This document shows, piece by piece, positions 1 to 6,200 of a DNA stretch of 27,526 nt; the stretch's first letter is position 1; every line of letters begins with the position of its first letter. The position numbers and the translations under genes are program-made. Source of the DNA: a virus; IMG/VR virus record IMGVR_UViG_3300025853_000522, positions 1 through 27,526 of that record, one strand, 5' to 3'. The notes beneath the pieces are model-generated. The model worked only from the letters and a program-made list of their open reading frames with translations. It was not told where the DNA came from and ran no database searches.

Positions 1-1014
1 ATCATGTTTAAAGGAAACGTTAATAAAAAGAATCCAAAAGCATACAAAGAAAACGGATTAAAAGTACATATGACAAACATATGTTCAGAAATTGCATTAC
101 ACACCGATGAAAACCACAGTTTTGTATGTTGTTTATCGTCTTTAAATTTAGCAAAATATGAAGAATGGAAAGGTACAAATCTTATATACGACGCTATATG
201 GTTTCTTGACGGCGTTATGGAGGAATTTATTCAAAGAGCAAAAGGACTTAGAGGTTTTGAAAATGCCATTCGTTCTGCTCAAAAAGGACGAGCTCTTGGG
301 CTGGGTGTCTTGGGATGGCACACGTACCTCCAAGAGAAAGGTATCCCTTTTGAAGGTTTACTTGCTCAGTTTGAAACTAGGAAAATATTTTCGCAAATTA
401 AAATTGAAAGTGAGAGGGCTAGTATGGTTCTTGCAGAAACTTACGGCGAACCTTTATGGTGTGCTGGAACTGGCATGCGCAATACTCATCTTCGCGCTGT
501 TGCTCCTACCGTTAGCAATAGTAAGCTCAGCGGCAATGTCTCGGCGGGAATAGAACCTTGGGCAGCTAACGTGTTTACTGAGCAATCGGCTAAAGGAACG
601 TTTATACGCAAAAATCCTACGCTTGTTAAATTACTTAGAAAACATAAAATAAATACAAATGAAATATGGAATAAGATATTGGCTGATGGTGGCTCTGTCC
701 AAAATATTGTTGAACTTGATGATATTGTTATGGGACACGAAATCCCCGCAAAAGAAGTCTTTAAAACGTTTAAGGAAATCAATCAACTAGAATTAGTTAA
801 TCAAGCTGGACTGAGACAGCAATATGTAGATCAGTCAGTTAGTTTAAACTTAGCTTTCCCTAGTGTAGCAACACCTAAATGGCTTAATAAGGTACATTTT
901 GAGGCTTGGAAAAAAGGAGTTAAGACTTTATACTATACAAGAACAGAGAGCGTCCTGCGAGGCGATATTGCACAGCAAGCAATGAATGAAGATTGTTTGG
1001 CGTGTGATGGCTAA
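1..1014 (+). CDS. nrdA: Class I ribonucleoside-diphosphate reductase, large (alpha) subunit, C-terminal part
   Basis: Reduces ribonucleotides to deoxyribonucleotides for phage DNA synthesis, working with a radical-generating beta subunit that is not in this window. The reading frame is open at the left edge, so the N-terminal part is missing; the visible ATG at base 4 is internal. Counting residues from that ATG, NICSEI (25-30) carries the catalytic Asn, Cys and Glu seen in E. coli NrdA as N437/C439/E441. VCCLSSLNL follows, and Cys42 fits the partner cysteine C462. LYYTRTE (about 309-315) holds the paired radical-transfer tyrosines. The tail ends NEDCLACDG, a CxxC pair standing in for the C-terminal redox shuttle cysteines. 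The distance from catalytic site to C-terminus is close to that of the E. coli enzyme. It lies on the opposite strand to all other genes here and converges on the late operon. Confidence 0.93.
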   Translation: MMFKGNVNKKNPKAYKENGLKVHMTNICSEIALHTDENHSFVCCLSSLNLAKYEEWKGTNLIYDAIWFLDGVMEEFIQRAKGLRGFENAIRSAQKGRALGLGVLGWHTYLQEKGIPFEGLLAQFETRKIFSQIKIESERASMVLAETYGEPLWCAGTGMRNTHLRAVAPTVSNSKLSGNVSAGIEPWAANVFTEQSAKGTFIRKNPTLVKLLRKHKINTNEIWNKILADGGSVQNIVELDDIVMGHEIPAKEVFKTFKEINQLELVNQAGLRQQYVDQSVSLNLAFPSVATPKWLNKVHFEAWKKGVKTLYYTRTESVLRGDIAQQAMNEDCLACDG

Positions 1015-1053
1015 AGGCTGAAAGTTATAACTATTTAATATATATAAATCAAA

Positions 1054-1080
1054 AAAGGGCTCTCGTTATGAGGGCCCTTT
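1054..1080. terminator. Bidirectional hairpin terminator between convergent gene blocks
   Basis: AAAGGGC (1054-1060) pairs with GCCCTTT (1074-1080). The stem continues through a T-G wobble and CTC/GAG to a GTTAT loop (1065-1069). A-rich sequence on the left and T-rich sequence on the right make it a plausible intrinsic terminator in both directions. It would end the reductase message on the plus strand and the long late operon on the minus strand. Confidence 0.85.
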
Positions 1081-1111
1081 CTGGTTACAGGAACTATTAG
1101 GTATGGTACGC

Positions 1112-1369
1112 CTATTTATCTTGTTCCTTTTTCTTTTTGTATCTACTAACTCTTCCTTTAGTATTTTTTTCATTTCTAGCCGCAGCTTTTTCAGCAGGTG
1201 TTAATTCACTCCAAGTTGATGGCGTATCTTTTGAAACTTTTTTGGTAGGTCTAAAAGTGTTTTCGTCTGTTTCGCTATAATCTTTTTTGCCGCTAGGTGT
1301 TTCCCATTCTTCTTTAAACCAACGGTTTAAGTTTTTAAACGGTGAGTTCATTTTAAAAGGCGAGCTCAT
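1112..1369 (-). CDS. Small basic phage protein with doubled N-terminal SPF tag (85 aa)
   Basis: Function unknown. The protein starts MSSPFKMNSPFK, two copies of the S-P-F tag found on other small proteins of this cluster. A middle block follows (EEWETPSGKKDYS, then NTFRPTKKVSKDTPSTWSEL), and then a basic tail ending KGRVSRYKKKKEQDK. From memory the middle block resembles a family of short proteins in uncultured marine phages; this was not searched. No signal peptide or membrane segment is visible. Its ATG overlaps the stop of the upstream 84-aa gene as TAATG, so translation is probably coupled. It is the last gene before the shared hairpin. High charge and small size would suit a nucleic-acid-binding or packaged protein, but that is inference. 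Confidence 0.7.
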   Translation of the reverse strand: MSSPFKMNSPFKNLNRWFKEEWETPSGKKDYSETDENTFRPTKKVSKDTPSTWSELTPAEKAAARNEKNTKGRVSRYKKKKEQDK

Positions 1370-1623
1370 TACTTTTTTGATGAATTACCCCAGTTAGCTG
1401 CACCTACTTTTCTGCATTTAACCATTGCTCCACTTCTATACGCAGAATTTCCTCCCTTATACCTTGCCGCTACTTTTTTATAACAAGCGTCCTTTAATTC
1501 TAAAGGTGATGTCATATCTTCAATGTGACTGTTAATTTCTTTTGATTGCTTTAAATGCATTTCAGAAGCTCCCTGCAATTCTTTAACTATTTCAGATAAT
1601 CTTCCTTTTTTTAATTTTCCCAT
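1369..1623 (-). CDS. Small conserved phage protein with Cys/Arg/Lys-rich C-terminal motif (84 aa)
   Basis: Function unknown. A helical, charged N-terminal half (about 1-40) is followed by LKDACYKKVAARYKG, then SAYRSGAMVKCRKVGAANWG, ending NSSKK. The Cys-x(n)-RYK-x(n)-SAY-SGA-x-VKCRKVGA pattern is one I associate with short proteins scattered through marine phage genomes, often near structural or lysis genes. I cannot name a curated family with certainty. The two cysteines and many basic residues might indicate metal or nucleic-acid binding, but two cysteines do not make a zinc finger. It begins 4 bases after the amidase stop and overlaps the downstream 85-aa gene through TAATG. It lacks the N-terminal SPF tag of its neighbours. 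Confidence 0.75.
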   Translation of the reverse strand: MGKLKKGRLSEIVKELQGASEMHLKQSKEINSHIEDMTSPLELKDACYKKVAARYKGGNSAYRSGAMVKCRKVGAANWGNSSKK

Positions 1624-1627
1624 TTAT

Positions 1628-2053
1628 TTATATATTACAATATTCTTTATAAGCATCAAAACACGGACAGCTTTTCGCGGCAAACTCATTGTGGCCATGA
1701 ATAGTTGCACTTGTATGCATTTTTTTTAATGTTTTAAGCAATAACAATAAGCTTTCTTTTTGCTCAGGCGTTCTAGTATCTTTAGCAATCCATTTGCCAT
1801 TATCTCCTCTTTCTTCTTCAACTCCTCCAATATAACAAATACCTATAGAATTTTTATTCATTCCTTTAACGTGAGCCCCTGGCTCATATACGCTACGGCC
1901 ATATTCTATTGTACCGTCTAGCAAAACAACGTAGTGGTAGCCTATGCCTTTCCAGCCTCTTTTTAAATGCCATCGGTTTATTTCAGCGGCATCTAAATGC
2001 CTACCTTCCTGTGTAGCGGAGCAATGAACAACTATTTTATCTATATTGCGCAT
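1628..2053 (-). CDS. N-acetylmuramoyl-L-alanine amidase (T7 lysozyme type), endolysin
   Basis: Cuts the amide bond between muramic acid and the peptide stem of peptidoglycan for lysis. The 141 residues form a single amidase_2/PGRP-type domain, close to the 151 of T7 lysozyme. The whole active site can be matched to T7: His10 (in KIVVHCSA, T7 H17), Tyr39 (in GIGYHYV, T7 Y46), His121 (in HGHNEF, T7 H122), Lys127 (T7 K128) and Cys129 (in KSCPCFD, T7 C130). There is no signal peptide or N-terminal membrane anchor, so export would need a holin; a candidate lies three genes upstream (2586-2741). In T7 the same protein also inhibits the phage RNA polymerase; nothing here shows whether this one does. 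Expression is late, within the minus-strand operon. Confidence 0.95.
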   Translation of the reverse strand: MRNIDKIVVHCSATQEGRHLDAAEINRWHLKRGWKGIGYHYVVLLDGTIEYGRSVYEPGAHVKGMNKNSIGICYIGGVEEERGDNGKWIAKDTRTPEQKESLLLLLKTLKKMHTSATIHGHNEFAAKSCPCFDAYKEYCNI

Positions 2054-2057
2054 ATAG

Positions 2058-2294
2058 TTAATTTTCTATTATTGATTTTTTCTTATTGCCTATATTAGTT
2101 TCAGGATTAGTAGGAGCAGGCTTAGGGTCTTGTTCTTCTTTTATGTTAGACTGCCATTTGCCATTTACGCAAGCCATTGTTTTAATTTCAGAATTAAACT
2201 CTTTCGCTTTTCCTCTTTTTATATAGCTTTGCTTTAATTTTTCTTTAGCAATTGAACACTTGTCTTGTTTTTGAAACGGTGAATTTGATCTCAT
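2058..2294 (-). CDS. Small SPF-tagged protein of unknown function (78 aa)
   Basis: Function unknown. I take the ATG at 2294, giving MRSNSPFQKQDKC. This start lies 4 bases after the stop of the upstream 95-aa gene and puts the S-P-F tag at the N-terminus, as in the sister genes. An upstream in-frame ATG at 2354 would add 20 residues and overlap the neighbour by 56 bases, so I reject it. The protein is highly charged, with KEKLKQSYIKRGKAKEF followed by a short MACVNGKWQS segment, then a Pro/Asn/Lys tail that is probably disordered. There is no membrane segment. It sits between the 95-aa gene and the amidase, so it may be a lysis-linked or packaged accessory protein, but nothing specific supports either. 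Confidence 0.65.
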   Translation of the reverse strand: MRSNSPFQKQDKCSIAKEKLKQSYIKRGKAKEFNSEIKTMACVNGKWQSNIKEEQDPKPAPTNPETNIGNKKKSIIEN

Positions 2295-2298
2295 ATTT

Positions 2299-2586
2299 TT
2301 ATTTTTTTTCTTTATGTTTATTACAAAAGCTTTTTGCAGCTGCAACGCTACCAAAGCCCCATTTTTTTAAAGCCATAGCTTTTCTTGTTGGCTCTCCTTT
2401 AGCGTCTTTCATAGCGCCTGCCATACCTGCAAATCTACATGCAAACGATACTCTTCGTTTACCTGTCCCCGATGTTTGTCTTGACCCTAAAGTTTTACCT
2501 GTTTCTTTTTTGTACTTAGACCGCATCTTGCGATTAGACTTTTCATAAGCTTGTTCCTTTATGAAAAGTGGTGAATTGTTTTCCAT
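2299..2586 (-). CDS. Small SPL-tagged basic phage protein, possible relative of a conserved phage/algal-virus domain (95 aa)
   Basis: Function unknown. It starts MENNSPLFIKEQ, a variant of the N-terminal tag (S-P-L for S-P-F). A basic linker is followed by a compact conserved-looking block: TGKRRVSFACRFAGMAGAM, then GEPTRKAMALKKWGF, then SVAAAKSFCNKHK. The RR-x-SF-x-CR-x-x-GM ... N/G-x-P-T/S-R-x-x-x-ALKKW pattern resembles a short domain of unknown function I recall from marine and algal viruses; I give no accession. Its ATG shares a base with the stop of the 51-aa holin candidate (TAATG). Many Arg/Lys residues and two cysteines fit a small nucleic-acid-associated virion protein, which is inference only. 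Confidence 0.7.
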   Translation of the reverse strand: MENNSPLFIKEQAYEKSNRKMRSKYKKETGKTLGSRQTSGTGKRRVSFACRFAGMAGAMKDAKGEPTRKAMALKKWGFGSVAAAKSFCNKHKEKK

Positions 2587-2741
2587 TACTTTTCTTGTTT
2601 AAGTTTAATCCATTTTGTTAACGTATACCCTATAGTTATTAAGAGTAAAAAAATTTTCAATCCATCTTCTATTTGTGTAAAAGTGGTTATGCTTAATGCT
2701 CCTGCATTAATGGCGTATAATTTCATGTCTGATATGCTCAT
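2586..2741 (-). CDS. Putative holin, 51-aa membrane protein
   Basis: This short gene fills the gap between the 165-aa and 95-aa genes. The product starts MSISDMKLYAINAGALSITT and ends KWIKLKQEK. There are two hydrophobic stretches: about residues 8-21 (weaker) and 28-43 (FLLLITIGYTL, strong), followed by a basic tail. That layout (short, membrane-spanning, positive C-terminus, next to an amidase) fits a small phage holin that forms inner-membrane holes so the signal-less endolysin can reach the cell wall. No family motif proves it; another small membrane protein is possible. The start has no Shine-Dalgarno, only an A-rich leader, and the stop overlaps the next start as TAATG. Confidence 0.7.
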   Translation of the reverse strand: MSISDMKLYAINAGALSITTFTQIEDGLKIFLLLITIGYTLTKWIKLKQEK

Positions 2742-2751
2742 TGTTTATTTG

Positions 2752-3249
2752 TTATTTTTTTACTTTGCCGTCTGGGCCGTATTTTTTATAAATATCTAAT
2801 ATTTTTGTACTTGTTTCTTTAGGAACAAAAGAACCTACAGATCCAGCAAAATTATTAGTTGCATCTTCTAGGGATTCCATAATAGGTCTACCGTTTAATA
2901 CATTCGTGGCTTCATGAACCAATCCTCCTATATTAGATCCTGCGCTAGCTACCATTTTTCCTAAAAAAGTATCTCCAAATCCTCCTAATTTTTTTTGTAT
3001 TGCTCTAGCTGTTTCGTCTCCTGCTAAATAATGTCTAGCTAAATCTCCGTACTCAAAACTATTTTGCTCTTCCATTAAACCGTCTTCGTCTGGAACTATA
3101 TTTAGGTATTCATCAGTTCTTTGTCTGGCTTTTTCCTGTGGAAAACCTAAATATTCTTCTGCTTGGTGTTCTAAGCTTTTATGAGGCTCTCCTTCATGCA
3201 TCGCAAAAGGGCTTTTTCCACAAAATTTTTTTTGAAATGGTGAACTCAT
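2752..3249 (-). CDS. SPF-tagged protein of unknown function (165 aa), coupled to the giant protein
   Basis: Function unknown. The N-terminus reads MSSPFQKKFCGKSPFAMHEG, so the SPF tag occurs twice within 16 residues, as in the 85-aa protein. An acidic helical part follows (about 22-75). The region with FGDTFLGKMVASAGSNIGG (about residues 93-111) is Gly/Ala/Ser-rich and mildly hydrophobic, possibly membrane-interacting. The C-terminus is lysine-rich. The ATG overlaps the stop of the 2984-aa gene as TAATG, so the two are probably translated together and may act together, for example both packaged in the virion. There is no catalytic motif I can recognise. Confidence 0.7.
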   Translation of the reverse strand: MSSPFQKKFCGKSPFAMHEGEPHKSLEHQAEEYLGFPQEKARQRTDEYLNIVPDEDGLMEEQNSFEYGDLARHYLAGDETARAIQKKLGGFGDTFLGKMVASAGSNIGGLVHEATNVLNGRPIMESLEDATNNFAGSVGSFVPKETSTKILDIYKKYGPDGKVKK

Positions 3250-6200
3250 TATTTATTTTTATACATTAGTTCTAATATTTTTTCTACTCGGTCTTTTTCA
3301 TATTTTAAAGCTCTTACTTGCTTTTTACTTAAGCCATAATCTAATAAAGTTTTTACTTGCTCAGGTTTATTTTCGCCTTTAATAGAATCAAACTGTCTTC
3401 TAAGCTTTCTTTCAGCGGTTTGTTTTCTAGGCTTTGTTTTTTTCTTAGGTTCTTCTTTAACTCCTTCAACCTTGGCTTCAGGTTTTACTTCAGGTTTTAC
3501 TTCTGGTGTAACTTCTTCTTTTTGAAGTTCTATTATTTTTTCAACTCTTTGCTGCTCTTTACCTAAAGCTTTTATTTCTTTTTTAGTAAGCCCTAAATCT
3601 AAAAGCATGTCAACTTGCTCTTGAGTTTTAGTTTCTTTCTTCATTGTATTAACATCTTCGATTGCTTGCTCTTCAGGAGTTAATACTTTTGCAGCATCAA
3701 ATCCACCGTAATAACCAAGACCTACATCCCATGTGGACCAACCTAAGCCTAGTGCAACTTTTTGCCAAAGAGCGGATTGTTCGTTTACAATACCCCGCAT
3801 ACTATTTAGCTTTTTTATAACTCTATCAAAAGGAACATTGGTAAGCCCTGTTGTTATTTGAGCACCTGCTAAATAAGCTGGATTGTCTAAACTAAACCCT
3901 TTGCTTTTTATATCTTTCATATTCCAACTGAAACTTCTAAGACCGCTGTTTATTTTTTGTATCTTAGAACCAAGAGGCGGCGAGAATCCTAATAAATCAA
4001 ATACTGCTTCTTCGTATTTGGATCTATCTTTTGCATGTTGCTTACCCAATTCCATTAAAGCACTCTTTACCGCAACCACTGCTGCGCCACCAATACCTAA
4101 TCCTTTAAGCTGCGAGTCAATCATACCGTTTGCTATTCTTGAAATCTTTTCACTTTTCTTAGCGTCCATTTCTTCTTCGTCATCTTCGCCAAAGCCTAAT
4201 GCAAATACAGCTTGTTGCAATGCATTGAATATTAAGTTTTGTATAGCACCGTAATAAACAATTTTAGATACGTTTGTTTTCCAATCTCCTCTGCCATTTA
4301 TAAGATCTTGGGCTGCTCTTTTTTGAATACGAGCATACTGCATAGGTGTGTTTGCCCACGCTAATATTACACGACCAGCACCTGATGCTTGTTGCGCACT
4401 AATTCTGTTTGGATTACTTGATTGTTGGCTTTCTTCTGCTATTTGTCTAAAATCGTCAAATGCTTGCTTTTCTGCAGCTTTCTGATCCATACCTTTAGCA
4501 ACTAAAGCTTTTACTCTATTTCTGTAAAATGTAGATCCTCCTGCTGCAATAGCAAAACTATCCGCAAATCTGGTCATAACAAAACCTTTGCTTAATAGGA
4601 ACGCTATAGCAGACTTTACTTTGTTTTTAGAATCTCTTACAGCGTCTGCTATTTCAGATTCACTTACATTTATTTTAAGTCCGTTTCTACGTTCAACTAA
4701 ATAATCAGAATTCATAAGTGTCATAAAGTCACTCCAGAATTGTTTTTGATTTGCAAATGCTAAACCAGCTTTAGCAATATTATTATCACCCCAGTTTATA
4801 AAGTTTACCGACGATATGGTTTGAAGCAATGCAGATCTTGTGTTTAAGAACATTACAGCACCCACAGAATTGTTTAACCAATCTAGCAATCCATCAGTAA
4901 CTCTGTTACCGCCTGGAGGTCTGTTGCTGCCAGATTTCATTCTACGTAAAGAATCCTCCATAGCTTCACGCCATCTAGTTCCGTATGCAGCTTCCATTTT
5001 ATTCATATTATCTTCTGAAAATATAATGTCTACATTTTCTCTCCACTCTTGTTGATACTCTGCTCTGTTTACTTTATTAATATCATTTATAATATCGCTA
5101 GTTATGTTGCCACCCAGCCAATTATTTCCAGGCTTAGGATAAGGTTTGCCTTTTTGAATTTTCATTAATTCATCTGTAAACACACTGAGCTCTGCATTGT
5201 TGCTTACAAAATCATTTAATTCTTTTATATCTTTTTTAGATAAACCTGGAATGCTCATACCTTGTTTAGACCATACAGCAACACGAACAGCCTGCGAAAA
5301 TGTAAATCCACCTATACCCGTTGGTTTGCTCAAGCTTTTAGGTAAAGTTTTTAGGTTTTGTTTTAACGCTTTAAAATCATTAGCTGCTGCTATTTTAGCT
5401 TGTGTTACAGCTGATTCAGCTCTATCATAAGGATCAAGTAAGTTTGTTTTAAGAAATGCCATTTGAGCATCTCCTTTTTTACCTTTACCTAACATTTTAT
5501 ATAACAATCCTGTGAAATCTTCAGCCGATGCTGGAATAAAGAAATTAAATTTTCCTTTGTTAGCACCAACTGTTTTAGCTCTAGCTGCAGAATATTTTTT
5601 ATAAGCTGCAATACCAGCCGAGTCTTCAATCATATCATTTACGATAGTATTAAAAGTTTCCCCTTTGCTTGCTTTAGCTAATTGAACTTTAGATTTAACA
5701 TCTACTTGGCCAAGCACTTCTTTAACTGCTTTTACGTTTTTAATAGCGTCATCTGCAAAATAAAAATCATTATAACCTTCAGCTGCCTTACCCATTATCC
5801 AACCTGCTTTGGCTTGTGCTGTGCCGTCTCCTAAGCCTTTAATATTCTTTAAAGGTATATCAATACCATTTGCTTTCATAAAAGCTTTTATAGGACCATC
5901 AGCATTTTGCGGTCTTGCCGTAAGTATAAAAACATCTTCTGTTCCTCTTGCGTCTGCTATTTTTTGAGCAACTTCAAACAAAGGCCCTTTCTTACCTTCA
6001 ACTACTTTGCTAAATTCAGAGAAGTCAAATTCAGCACCTTGAGATTCAAGATCTGAAGCTTGCTGAGCAAACTGCGTGGCGTTTATTTGAGTAGTAGAAC
6101 CATCAGGCATATTAACAATAACCATACTTTTTGATTTAGCCAATGTATCGTCAAAATCAAATACCCTAATTTTCTTAACAGGTTGATCTAGTTTTCTAGC

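Noticed and set aside
486-782. 98-aa minus-strand frame opposite the reductase
   Set aside because: Antisense shadow of a clear reductase coding region.
1015-1111. A small RNA gene or promoter between the reductase and late operon ends
   Set aside because: The region is explained by the convergent terminator; the AACTATTTAAT stretch there is too short and A/T-rich to call alone.
2295-2354. Longer start (ATG at 2354) for the 78-aa gene
   Set aside because: It would overlap the 95-aa gene by 56 bases and hide the SPF tag; the ATG at 2294 fits the gap and the sister genes.
3481-3516. Short tandem repeats as a CRISPR array
   Set aside because: 12-base units without spacers, in frame inside a coding region; they encode an EVKP linker.
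3357-4254. Phe-rich plus-strand frames (3357-3566 and 3883-4254) that look like membrane proteins
   Set aside because: Hydrophobicity comes from the complement of Lys/Glu-rich codons in the giant gene; no independent evidence.
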